From contig CM045762.1 of NCBI GenBank assembly GCA_025200525.1, forward strand, positions 191,543,154 through 191,607,153: DNA of 64,000 bases, written 5' to 3'. The stretch is from Camellia lanceoleosa (taxonomy: Eukaryota; Streptophyta; Magnoliopsida; Ericales; Theaceae). Numbering within the stretch: position 1 is the stretch's first letter; the number at the start of each line of letters is the position of its first letter. Positions 10,286 through 23,193 of this stretch are shown here, piece by piece. Below the pieces are notes generated by a model, which did not search any database, was not told the origin of the DNA, and was given only the letters and a program-made list of their open reading frames with translations. The position numbers were made by a program, and so were the translations under genes.

Positions 10286-11978
10286 TTAGCCCTATAGTGT
10301 TACCTTGGTGAGGGACTTTTGTATTGTTGGCCGGTAGTGTATCTTGGTTATTGATTTTGTGTTAGCAGGTGTACTGTTGGTTGCTGAGGCACCATGTTTA
10401 TGTATCACATTTGTATGCATAGTTTGTTTAATCCTCATGTATTGAGGGCGTGTGTTTGGAATCTCGAACCTTTTATTTATATTGGGAAGTTGTTGATGGA
10501 TTAATGATCCTAGTATTGTTGCGTGCATGGTGCTGAGTATTGAGTTAGCCTTGTGTCAGCCTGTGAGCCTTGTGCACGTTTAGAGCTTTTTGTTGAGAAC
10601 AGGAGTCGGTGGGTGGTTGTGGTTGACGTGATGGTTTCGAGAATTGTGTGGTACTGGCAAGGTTTTGTGAGATCTGTATCGGGTTAGAGGGAGTGGTATC
10701 GGTGTGTTGGTTCGTGTTATGGGGCTGTAATGGTTAGTGAGTCCGTGGTGATTCCCTTAGACGGAGTGTTGATGCGGTGTAATTTTAGGAGATCTGGTGA
10801 GATTCCAAAATTTGGGTTTGTGTAGAGAACTCCGTATTTGGAGTTAGTGGTTTGAGTGTCACATCAGTGTGTGGATTACTCAGTGTGGAGTGTGCTGAGT
10901 TGTTTAGTCAGCTCGAAGATATCGGGTTTTGGGTTGTTATTGATCACCTTGAGATTAGTCTCGTTTGTTGATCATCTGGTTGTGTCATTGAATATGACGG
11001 TTATAATAATACAGCTAATATGTGTATTGCATGATCATTGTGAATGATTGGATTTTTTTTTTTTTTTTTATACATTTTGTTTGTATATTGTTTGGGAGGA
11101 GATAAGGGTTGGACTCCAAGGATACAACACCAAAATGTGTATCTATTGAAGGATTGATATAGCTATTATGCTTATCTACTGTGAAGTGAGAGATATTTTA
11201 TATGAGTTATTATCTCATTTAATTGTTTGGCCAGGTTCTGGGCCAGGTGGCTGTTTAATTGTTAAGTAAAAGGAAGTGGAATGAAATTGCAAACCACGAA
11301 TTTCTTATGCCTTGTATATTGGTAGCACTTTTATTATTTCTATTCATTATCGTTATAGAAATGTTATCCTTCGTGTTGGTTTTGGTATCACTGTATGAGT
11401 GATGGTTGTTGCTAGTAGTATGTTGAAAAGATTTGGAAAACAAAATTTTTTTTCCTAGTGTTTAGGCCACCTAAGGGTGTTGTTGAGAAACTGATTTAAT
11501 TCAAGGGTTTTGAGAAATTCCAAATGAATCTTTTTGGTAAATAAACTGAGGTTGATTTTTGTGTTTTGGATAACACCGTATTTGTGAAAAATATTTACAA
11601 AACTTTTGAGTTTCGCATGGAAAATGAAGAATTTATTTTGGAATGTTAACATTCAAAATTTGACAATCTTTGAGAAATGTCTCTTGAACAAGGAAATGTT
11701 TTCTTTTATTTACTCATAAGATTTGCTTGGGTTGGCTTTCGGGAATCTTGTTGTTGAATTTTGACTTAGCTTGAAGCGCTAATCCGTTGTTGGTAATTGT
11801 TTCAGGATTAAGGTTTTCGTACCTAAGTGTTGTTGTTTGGAAGTCTCTTCCTTGGTAAGAGTAGCTTGTCGGTTTGTAGCGAGAGCGGTTTTACTCCTAG
11901 TATTGGGGGGTGTTGGTGTTGAGTAACCAGTTGGCCGTGTATTTTGGCGTCACCTTAATTTCGGGGACGAAATTCTTT
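10286..11978 (+). other. Non-coding 3' interior of element B
   Basis: 1.7 kb without pol motifs. The stretch 10975-11250 resembles the LTR of element C at about 24180-24650 (shared GGGAGGAGATA block, CACCAAAATGTGTATCTATTG-type block and the TTTGGCCAGGTTCTG block), so LTR-like sequence sits inside the body. A poly-T run lies at 11049-11069. Confidence 0.6.
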
Positions 11979-11991
11979 AAGGGGGGGAGAT
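11979..11991 (+). other. Polypurine tract of element B
   Basis: AAGGGGGGGAGAT directly precedes the 3' LTR. It is the plus-strand priming site in reverse transcription and is shared with element C and, in the other orientation, element D. Confidence 0.8.
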
Positions 11992-14408
11992 TATAGCGAC
12001 CCCGGTCTTTTCCCACTTGGTGGTTGTATCCGGACTTAGGTTCCGTAGATTCTATCATTGTATAATTGTTTTTGTCGTCCTTTAATTTCTATATTTGAGT
12101 TATAGGATGTGTTGGGTAGATTTGTTTCAGGTTGGTTGGGTTCAAAAATCTGGTGTTGTTGTTCAGTTTTTGAGTTGGTCGCTCGAGCGAGGGTTTGGTC
12201 GCTCGAGCGAGCGTCTGTGTCTAGTGTAGACCTGCGAGCAGTGTTTCTTCGCTCGAGCAAGCTTTTCTTCGCTCGAGCGAGCCTGACCAGTTTATATAGG
12301 CAGCAGCAGGATTTGATCAGTTTTTTCATCCTCTCTTTATCTTCAAACCTTAGATCCGACTTCTCTCTCTTTCAACTAATTTTTCTCTTTAGGTTTTCAT
12401 CTATTTCTAGTGTGAATCCATCCTAAGTTCTTTGTAAGAAAGTTAGAGGGTGGCTTGGGCTTCGTTCTAATCAGAACAATAGTGGATTTGGAGCACTTGG
12501 ATTTCGGATCATCTTCTCCATTTGTGTTCTTCGTTCGAGGTAGGGATTCTCCTTGTTTCTTTTCAATACTCTGTCTATAGATAGACATGTGGTAGTTTTT
12601 GTATTGCATAAAAACTTGTATTAGGATAGATTTGTGAAAATCATGAGATTGAACCTTGGGTTGGTTGTTGCATTTGGGTTTATTATCATTCGTTGTGGTT
12701 TGGGCTAATTGGAGTATTAGTTTGCATGTGGTTGTTGAAAGGAGGGGAAACCCTAATTTTATTTGATTTAAAGGGTTTTGATCTTTGGGCAAATACTTTG
12801 GTATTTTGAGTCTTAAAGGTGGTTATTGTTGTTTGTTGTTTTAATTGAGCCTTTTTGGTCAATAATGAGAAAGAGAAAGGAAAAACCCAAATTTAATGAT
12901 TATGGCTTAATTTGCTTAATTAAGATGAATTGGCTTTGAAAGGAATGTAATGGGATTAAAACGGGTTTTGGTTTCATGGTCCATGGAGTTGATTTTGTGA
13001 AAACTATTGGAATGGAAATCGGTTTAGTGAAATGGAAAGGTATTTTCTGAAATTAGTATAAAAACTGAAATGTTGTTTTATGAGTGCTGAACACACATAT
13101 GTGGAGGTTGCATCTTTAACTACCTTGTTAATGTTGTTGTTGGGTTGTAATACTAAATACTTGCATTTAGAGGTTTTGTCCTTGGTCATCGGTGTTGCGT
13201 TGAATTGTTGTGTATACATTACACCATTGTTGATTGAATATCGTATGTGATGAAATGCTGAGTTACATTATTTTTTGTATACTGGTTAAGGAGAAGAGAG
13301 GTGTTGTACTCCAGTGTGTGCTCATTTATGCGCTGATAATCAGAGGTGTCATACCCTTCCAGCTAGTGCCTGGAAAACTGACTGCGCCTATAATCGGAGG
13401 TGTCATACCATTCCAGCTAGCGCCTGGAGAGCTGACTGCGCTGATAATCGAAGGTACCATACCCTTCCAGCTAGCGCCTGGTAAACTGGTAGGTTGTTGT
13501 GGGAAGTGTATCTTTGGCTTACTATGCATATGGCTAGTAGAGCAAAGTTTTGCTGTTATTGTTTCAGTGTATCTGGGAACATTGTGGATTGTGTTGGTTA
13601 CAGTTTTGGAGGGCCGAGTTACTTCCTTGGTTGATTATATACATGTTGGTGAGTTGTTATCTCCTTTTTATAAAGACATGCATGTATAGTTATAATTGAA
13701 TTGGAAATGAACCAAAATGTCTTTTGTCTTTTGGAAATGAGAAGAACATCAAACATCTTAGAAATATGTTTTGAAATGGTACATCTGTTGTATGTATGGG
13801 AAATGGGAGAGGGTAATGAGCTTTGTGAATCTATTTTCCTAAGTAGTTGTTAATGGTATAAAAGATTGGGAACGGGGGTTAAGGAAAGGAAAAAGGAAAG
13901 ATGAATCGCTTATAGCGTTGAATGAAATTGTTGTTTTCAAGAAAGTTTATATATATATATATTTTGTATAAACTGTCACATTATTATTCTAGTACGAGAA
14001 TGAGTGTTCATGATCATAGCTATCTGTATTGTTGTTATTGTTGAGGATCATGTTGAGATCCCTACTGGACTTTATGTTCATCCCACGTTGTTGAATCTTT
14101 TTCAGGTGTTTAGCAAGATGTGCTACAAGATTTGGATCTTCTTATTTGTTGGCCACGGGGCCTCTTTGTTGTAGGCGGAATGCCATATATGAAAAAGGGT
14201 TGCACCCTTCTTTTGGTTATTTAACTGTTGTAAGCCTGAGGGCAATTTCTTTAGAATGCTCATGTTACATTTAATTCGCATTCGAAAGAGAGAACTATTG
14301 TTTATATCTTTTAGTAGAACTGAGTTTATTTCCGCATGTGATCTCTGAAATTGAATTAAGTTAAGGAACTTGGTAATGACTTCGAGTAATAAAAAGTGGG
14401 GCGTGACA
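11992..14408 (+). repeat. Element B 3' LTR
   Basis: 2417 bp with the same TATAGCGACC start and GGGCGTGACA end as the 5' copy. It has three instead of four 54-bp units (13333-13494), a longer TA tract near 13950, and one of the four palindromes altered (TCGCTCGAGCAA near 12248). Confidence 0.85.
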
Positions 14409-14413
14409 GCTCA
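14409..14413 (+). repeat. Right target-site duplication of element B (GCTCA)
   Basis: Matches 6321-6325 exactly. Confidence 0.85.
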
Positions 14414-14815
14414 CCCGATCAAAGATTGGCCTCTACTAATCATGATGTGAATCTTATTTACATTATATGCTCTTGTTCCGATTATTAGGCTATTGTTACT
14501 ATGTGATGCGCACACAAGTATAGACTAATTTGCAAAAAATTGGAAAACTTTGATTCATGTTTGTTTGAAAAGTGTTTCGAATATGTACCACTTGAAAAAA
14601 TGATCGCATATGAATATTACTCAAATTATTCCAATTCAAGCACTTAGCTTTCATTCACAAGCATTCAAGCAGAAATATCAATTAAGCAATTAGCCTTATA
14701 GCAAGCATGCTAAAGATGATAACAATCACACACATGCGATATGCTAAAATACAAAAATGCTCACCTCGTATTCCAAGGCAAGCCAAAAGAAACAAAGAGT
14801 TAGAAAACATGCATG
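14414..14815 (-). mobile_element. Old Tat/Ogre-like LTR fragment, part 2
   Basis: Continues the LTR broken off at 6325. On the plus strand the block CCTCTACTAATCATGAT and the following ATTAGGCTATTGTTACTATG-like block match the reverse complement of the E LTR near 39000-39110, in the right order. The end near 14815 is set by the start of another copy of the LTR tail. Confidence 0.55.
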
Positions 14816-15088
14816 CTCCTGTTGGCTCGCCTTTTTTCGCGCCCTCTTTCGAAAGGTTTGAAAATAAGGGCCTCACAGTTCGAACTTCCACGGTTCTGAA
14901 TCTAGTCTCACAAGTGCAATGTGAAACTGATAAACACTAAAAACTCCAAATCCGGCAAATCTTTTGGAAAATTGATTTTGAATCAAAAAGTGCCAAAATT
15001 AGACTGCTTTGCCAGATACAAAGTCACCACCTAAATATTTTTATTTTGGGGAAATTTAGAAAACCCTGACTCATGCTGAAGGCTACGT
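14816..15088 (-). mobile_element. Second old Tat/Ogre-like LTR fragment
   Basis: Repeats the same LTR tail seen at 5996-6230. Shared are CAGTTCGAAC, GTTCTGAATCT, CACAAGTGCAATGTGAAA, the TCTTTTGGAAAATTGATTTT block and TTTGCCAGATACA. It is cut at 15088 by a CACTA terminus. Two successive tails suggest a tandem or nested pair of old elements. Confidence 0.55.
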
Positions 15089-15615
15089 CACTACTACAAA
15101 AACAGATAAAGATCACACTTTTTTGGTGTGATGTATGTTATTTAATCACACATTTTAAGTTTTATTAAAGTGTGATCTTTGGGAGTGTGATTAAAAGTGG
15201 TCATTTTTAATCACACTTTTTAAGTGTGATTAAAAATATTTAGATCACATCTTTTAAGTGTGATTAAAAATATTTAGATCACACCTTTTAAGTATGATTA
15301 AAAGTATTTAGATCACACCTTTTAAGTGTGATCTTTGAAAGTGTGATTAAAAATGGTCAAGTGTGATTAAAAATATTTTGATCACATCTTTTAAGTGTGA
15401 TTAAAAGTATTTAGATCACACCTTTTAAGTGTGATCTTTGAAAGTGTGATTAAAAATGGTCATTTTGATCACATCTTTTAAGTGTGATTAAAAGTATTTA
15501 GATCACACCTTTTAAGTGTGATCTTTGAAAGTGTGATTAATAACATTTAGATCACACCTTTTAAGTGTGATTAAAAATATTTACATCACATCTTTTAAGT
15601 GTGATTAATAACATT
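15089..15615. mobile_element. CACTA-type terminus with subterminal repeat array
   Basis: Begins with CACTACTACAAAAAC, close to the CACTACAAGAAA-type ends of plant CACTA (En/Spm) transposons. About 0.5 kb of densely repeated short motifs follows: AAGTGTGATTAAAA in one orientation and TTTTAATCACACTT or GATCACACTT in the other. Such subterminal arrays are the normal binding sites of the CACTA-encoded DNA-binding protein. The matching right end is not visible; a second CACTA-like end at 15616 appears to have cut it. Confidence 0.6.
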
Positions 15616-16293
15616 CACTACTAAAAAAAATACTTTTTGCAACCGCCACATGTCGTCGCAAATAATAAAAATACAGTCGTAAAAGACTTGTTGCGACGGC
15701 CTATGCGACTGCACATGGGGTCGCAAAAGACTTTTTGCGACAGCTATTCTGCCGTCGCAACAAAAAAAATAAAATAAAATAAAAAACACTTTTAGCGACC
15801 ATTGTTTTACTGTCGCAAATAATTATTTATTAAAAAAAATCATATATGGGTTTGCTACAACAAAAAAAATCAATTACAAGCACCAAACAATTTTTTGTAA
15901 ATGAAAAATAACAAAATTAACAAATTAATTAAATTTATAATAGACATTATCCATTAACCATCTTTAAATACACTGTACTAAAAAATTCAAGTCTTCAAAA
16001 AAAAAAAAGAAAAAAGAAAAAAGAAAAAAGAAGAGCAACATAATCTTTGGCTCCCAACATCAACCGCTCGATCATATCAATTATTCCCTCAACAAAATCT
16101 GCAAAAACATATATCAAACTTGACTTAAAAATTTAATGCACTTAAATGCGTTAGTTTAGCTTAAAATAATAAAAATAAAACTATGTCAGTGACCTATCTC
16201 TATGGCAGATCAGTGATTTGCAACAAGAGTTTCAATTACCTTAAGAGCAACTTCAAACTTAACTATGGGATCACTTAATTATGGCGTTCGGAA

Positions 16294-16362
16294 TTATATA
16301 ACAGTATTGTGGCGAGAGATTTCCCTAAGAACTCCACCATCACCACCACCTACAACCAAAAC
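16294..16362 (-). pseudogene. Spermidine synthase exon fragment
   Basis: Minus-strand reading starts right after a splice acceptor (TTGATGCAG) and gives VLVVGGGDGGVLREISRH, then NTVI and a stop. GGGDGGVLRE is the hallmark S-adenosyl-binding motif of plant spermidine synthases, which transfer an aminopropyl group to putrescine in polyamine synthesis. In plant genes an intron commonly falls just before this VLV. Only 22 codons survive, so it is non-functional. Downstream on the same strand, DPIVKFEVALK and a possible exon near 16035-16105 with VEGIIDMIERLMLG are exon-like but unrecognised. Confidence 0.7.
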
Positions 16363-16988
16363 CTGCATCAAGTAATTCAATTAAATTTAGCACAAATACC
16401 TGACAAACAGAATTATAGATTGCATGATATGCGAATCCCAAGCCTCGTTGTGTTTCTTCTCTTATATATAGTATTTTATTTTGATTAATTTTTTCTCTTG
16501 TATAGCTATTTCACATCCTCGTGTTACCAACAATTTGATATTATATTACTCTCTCCCATGGTAGAGTGGCATCAATGTAACGACATTAGAGCAAAACTGC
16601 TCCCACGCCAAAAGAACTGGTGAGACTTAAGTATGAGTGTTGAAATAATAAAATAGATTAAATGTTGATTCCCTTGATAATGGTATTTAAATAGTTCTTG
16701 AACTCAAAAAGGATAAAATTTCACATTGTTGGATATCCAAAGGAGCCATCCCAAAGTATGCTAATTAGAATTTCTTAACCAAGTACAGATCTATCATCAG
16801 TTCATAGGTCTACACACTGTAATGAAAAGATCCATTTAAAAATATAAATAAAAATAATTACTTAGCTTAATATTCCCAAAAGGCCAAGAAATAATGAAGA
16901 GACTTTTCAGAAAGTATGACACAACATGGGACTGCTATAAAGCACACCAATGACTACAATATAAAAGAATTTGAAATTGGAATTTTTA

Positions 16989-19258
<2,270 letters not shown>

Positions 19259-19328
19259 CAGCGCTGCAAGAGGTGGGAGGATCCTTCTGGAGATCCTTGA
19301 GCTCCTTCAAGATCCGCTTGGAAGCCAT
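19259..19328 (-). pseudogene. Ubiquitin-conjugating enzyme E2 exon 1
   Basis: Starts at ATG 19328 and encodes MASKRILKELKDLQKDPPTS and then CSA, the diagnostic N-terminus of UBC8/10/28-type plant E2 enzymes. It ends at a GT donor (GCTG/GTAATT) after 70 bp, in phase with exon 2. The reading frame is undamaged, so the copy may be fairly recent. The missing 3' exons leave a truncated gene. Confidence 0.85.
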
Positions 19329-21230
19329 TGTAAACCTAAAACGATCGCTTCTGATCTGATTCTACTAACACAAAATCTACAACAACAATAACAACGTAAC
19401 AATGAACGAGTATGAGATGTTCATATATACATATATATATATACACACGGAAGAGAGCGTTCAGACATAGATTTGACCTGAATTTGGGGAATTTCGACAA
19501 ATTCAAATTACGACAGCTTTGTTTTTCTCACGAGAGTCTCCTCTCTCTCTCTCTCTCTCTCTGGGGTTCGTTAACGCGAAAAATGTCATATATATATATA
19601 TATATATATATGTTGACAGGGCCAACCGAGTATATATATAGAGAAAAGGCAGGGATGATGAAATTTTTTTCATGAAAGATTTACCTGATCTTTAGATTAT
19701 CTTGATTAGTGTGTGGTGTTTTATTTTAAGTGTAATTTAAGGGTTATGATTATTTTTATAAAAAAATTTCATGAAACCCACCCTTGTAATTTAAGGGTTA
19801 TGATTATTTTATCATGATTCGCATATCATGCATGAAAATACTATATATAAAATAAAATACTATTTAAATACCTTCTAATGCAAATGATGTTATCCATTAA
19901 TTCCAACACTTGATGATGGTGATGATGATGATGTTGAGAGGGATGATGATGAAGGTGAATATGAACGTTAACAACTCATTTTTTCTTATATTGAATTGTA
20001 TCAGCATGTATTGAGATGATTATGATTGAAGCAGCATCTGTAACTATTGAAATATTGGATCTACACTAGCAATTGTGTATTGCTTCAGAATACTGCTTCA
20101 ATAAATATCTAGAAATTCCTGCTTATGGCAATTTCTTTATTGGCCTATTCATATTTGTTATTTAGGTTCTATTTGTTTATTGATTGTCTACAATTATTGG
20201 TTTTAGTTAGATCCATCTTAACTGCCTGAAATCATGATAAAGATTAATATGGGTACACAATTTGACGAAGTTGACTATATAAAATAAACTTTATTTGAAC
20301 ATTTAAGTTTAATTGTCTGCTTGTACAGACTATTTCTGAAGAATTTAAAAAAAATAAAATAAAATATTGGTTTATCTTGATAATATAGCTTTTAGATTAA
20401 TATTCCTGTTTGGGCTTGTGTAATTCTTGTGCTCCATTCATGAATAATGTAGTATAATATTTATAGAGGTTTCAAGAACAAGAAGTCATGATGTGATGAT
20501 AAAATCTAGTACCCTCCTCATTCAAGTAGGTCCCTGTTTCATTTTGTCGACAATTGGTTTGGGTCACATCTGATTTTGGTGTAAAAAATTAAAACCTTAT
20601 CTTGTTATAAAGAAAACAATTGAGAACCAAATGCTTAAACATTTAGGGGACAAACATAGATACTTTCAGGTGGTAACTACTAAGGCAATTATCTCAGTTT
20701 TGACATGTCATGACGTGATGAAATTGACAATGATTTTGCCTATTATCACAGCAAAATTTAACGACCACGATTAGTGGCCAGTTGTATTCGTTTTAAGAGC
20801 CACATGTGAGACCAGTCAATAAACAATGAGAAGGCAATGGTCATTTGTATTATGGGCATTTACAGTTGTAGCAAAGATTATATTTGGTCCTTCAAATTTA
20901 GAAACTCCAGTTTAAGTATGGTTAATTAAGGTCAGAGTAGTATTCTTCTATAGTCGTTATCCAAATCCGAAGAAACATCAAATACTAAACCAAAATCAAC
21001 AATTTCAAATATATGGAAGATGTAATCTTTGAATGAGTAATATGGAAGATGTTAATTAAAATCAACAATTTCAAACATCAAATTCTCTTCTTCCCATTTG
21101 AACAGTACTCGAACCATTGTTGAATGCTAGGGTTTTTACAAAGGTAAATAACAGAATTTTCAATCAATTAATGTGAATGAGTGTGTGTGTGTATATATAT
21201 ATATATGAAATATGAATGAGTGATGACTGA
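19329..21230. other. AT-rich DNA upstream of the E2 fragment
   Basis: Holds (TA)n tracts near 19430 and 19588-19611 and a (TC)n tract near 19539-19562. A short acidic frame near 19907-19970 on the plus strand (Asp/Glu-rich, ending in TAA) looks like the tail of some protein but is too short to assign. No other gene is supported. Confidence 0.35.
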
Positions 21231-21350
21231 CTAGAGCTCGTGGAAGACGTGACCGCAAATGGAGATGGACTGAAGGTCTTCGACGATGGGTTTGAGATCT
21301 TCGTAGCAGATTGAGCATATGGTCTTCGCAAATATGTTGCCGCATACCAT
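21231..21350 (-). pseudogene. TRAIP-like RING-finger E3 ligase fragment
   Basis: 39 codons from ATG 21350 to TAG, reading MVCGNIFAKTICSICYEDLK and then a stretch ending SISICGHVFHEL. CSICYEDL...CGHVFHEL is the first half of a C3HC4-type RING: CX2C, then CXH. It matches the N-terminus of plant TRAIP-like E3 ligases as far as I can judge by eye. The second zinc-binding half is missing and the frame closes where the next exon should join. E2, RING and spermidine synthase pieces from unrelated loci share one strand here. Confidence 0.65.
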
Positions 21351-21995
21351 CTCTCTACCTCTCTCTCTCTCTCTCCGCTCTCTGTCGTCTGCTGTCGCTC
21401 GATCGATCGATAGAGAGGGAGGGGTAAGAAGAGACTAGGGTTTTTTTGGTTTTGGGCGGGCGGGCAGCGGGGAAAAGAGCGGGAATGAAAAAAAAAGGAG
21501 GGGGGGGAATGGAAAAAGAGGGGAAGGGGGGGAAAGAAAATATCAAAATCTTTTTTTAAAAAAAATAAATAAATAAAATAACGCTGTTTAATTTATTTAT
21601 TTTTTGTGATAGGGGTTACCGTCACAAAAAAACTTTATTTTTTGTTAAAATAAATTTTTTTAAAAAAAATTATTTTCTTTTAGTTATTAAGTTTGAAAAT
21701 TTATTTGTTTCATTTTTTTAATGAAAAAAATATTATTATTATTTTTTATTTGGTAGAAGTAGGGGTAATATTTTAATAAAAAATATTGTAATGGTAGTCG
21801 TAGTGGTGAAGTGGCAACCGTGGTAGTAGTAGTGGTAGTGAAATGGCGTTTGCAGTAGTAGTGAAGGTGATAGAGGAGATGGGTGGTGAGAGAGAGAGAT
21901 AAGTGAGAGACAGATAGAGAAGAGAGAGAGAGAGAGACAGAGTGGTGAGCGAGAGAGAGAGACAAAGTGGTGTTAAAAGTGTATTTTCTTGTAGT
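21351..21995. other. Purine-rich tract and CACTA right subterminal region
   Basis: From 21420 to 21545 the plus strand is G/A-rich. At 21596-21632 lies the decayed CACTA-like motif pair. From about 21780 on, GTGGTAGTAGTAG and GAGAGAGA repeats begin. No coding region is supported. Confidence 0.35.
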
Positions 21996-21996
21996 G

Positions 21997-22593
21997 GATC
22001 GATAAATCGAGAGAGAGCTCAGTAAATAGAGAAGACGGAAGGGAAATAGTGAGCAACGCGAACACAGTGGGGGAGAAAGAGAGAGAGAGAGACAAATAGA
22101 CAGACAGGGAGAGAAGAGTGATGAGTGAGAGAGAGAAAGAAGAAAGAAAGGAAGATGAAAAATAGGTGAAAAGATATATAGAGAGAGAGAGAAATAGCGA
22201 AAAGAGATAAACGAGAGAGAGAGACAGAAAGAGATGAACGAGAGAGCGATAGAGAAAAGAGACAGAGAGAGAAGATAGATGAAAGAGATAGAGAGAAGAG
22301 AGATGGACGAGAGACACAGAGAAAAATAGAGAGGCAGACAAACAAAGAAAAGTGATGAGTGAGAGAGAGAATGAAAAGAGAGACAGAGACACGGAGAGAA
22401 GGAGAGAGACAGACAGACAGAGAAGAGTGATGAGTGAGAGAGAGAGAAGAGAGACAGAGACACATAGAGAAAGGGAGAGACAGACAGAGGAGATGGAGTG
22501 GCAGTGGTGGAGGAGAGGTAATGGTAGTAGTAGTGGTAGTAGTGGTAGTGGTGGTAGTAGTGGTAGTGGTGGTAGTGGTGGTAGTGGAGTGGT
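21997..22593. repeat. GA-rich and GGTAGT-rich low-complexity tract
   Basis: About 600 bp of GAGAGA/GACAGA repeats, including a longer imperfect unit with GTGATGAGTGAGAGAGAGA near 22110, 22350 and 22425. (GGTAGT)n follows at 22530-22590. The long serine/leucine-rich frames on the minus strand are by-products of this composition. Confidence 0.7.
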
Positions 22594-23193
22594 TGTAACG
22601 CCCTCAAAATAATAACAATAAACCCATACATTTAAACATGCATTGATAATGGAAACAATATCATTCTATTCCACAGTAGTAGTCTTTACAGATTATTAAC
22701 AGAATCAAACGCCCTATGGGCTTACAGCTTTCCAAGCTAACGCTTGGTTACAAGAAGAGAGTACTAACTCAAATACAATTTAAGCCCTTGGCTTGAAATT
22801 ACATGTAATAAAAACAAATGTAATCACAATTACAAACATCTGCCTGCCTCTAGCCTCCCAAGCGATGTCCTTGGAGGTGGCATGCTTCCTGTACCTGAAA
22901 AGTAAGGTTCCCATATAGGGTGAGCCACAGCCCAGTAGAAATATACTAAACCAACTATGAACAATCCCTAAAAGATTAGCAGTCAATAGATGGCCAACAC
23001 TTATACATTCATTTACATTCCATTACCATTCCAAGATAGTCAAATCTATGTTCCAATTCATTTTCCGTTTCTTATTCAACGTGAGTTTGAAAATACGGCT
23101 CAGTACCCTGGCCAAAACCTTTGATGAGATATAGTTCATCATTAAAACATTTTCAAAATCCAAGGTGGATACACATTCTCGTGTTATATCAAT
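22594..23193 (-). mobile_element. D-family-like LTR fragment, cut by element C
   Basis: Starts on the plus strand with TGTAACGCCCTCAAAATAAT, then follows the D LTR (32215 onward) block by block: the GCCCTATGGGCTTACA block, AGTACTAACTCAA, TTAAGCCCTTGGCTTGA and GGGTGAGCCACAGCCCAG. It stops at 23193 where element C begins. The other part of this LTR is not seen beyond C, whose right end is truncated. Confidence 0.75.

Larger units (their letters stand above)
6326..14408 (+). mobile_element. Element B: complete gag-only LTR retrotransposon (Del/Tekay-like)
   Basis: An 8.1-kb element with two near-identical LTRs (6326-8791 and 11992-14408), an initiator-Met-type PBS, one gag frame, a long non-coding stretch, a PPT and a perfect 5-bp TSD. 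No protease, reverse transcriptase, RNase H or integrase motif is present in the 3.2-kb interior. This is the layout of non-autonomous gag-only elements (TR-GAG type). The few differences between LTRs (one 54-bp repeat unit, a TA microsatellite, scattered substitutions) point to a young insertion. PBS, PPT and LTR termini match those of pol-bearing element D in this window, so a D-family relative is the likely source of pol. That dependence is inferred. Confidence 0.85.

Noticed and set aside
15089..15615. CRISPR-like array
   Set aside because: Repeats alternate in orientation and are tied to a CACTA end in plant DNA; no unique spacers of constant length.
21687..22631. 314-codon Ser/Leu/Tyr-rich frame and overlapping frames
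   Set aside because: Produced by GA- and GGTAGT-rich low-complexity DNA; several frames of the same strand are open at once.
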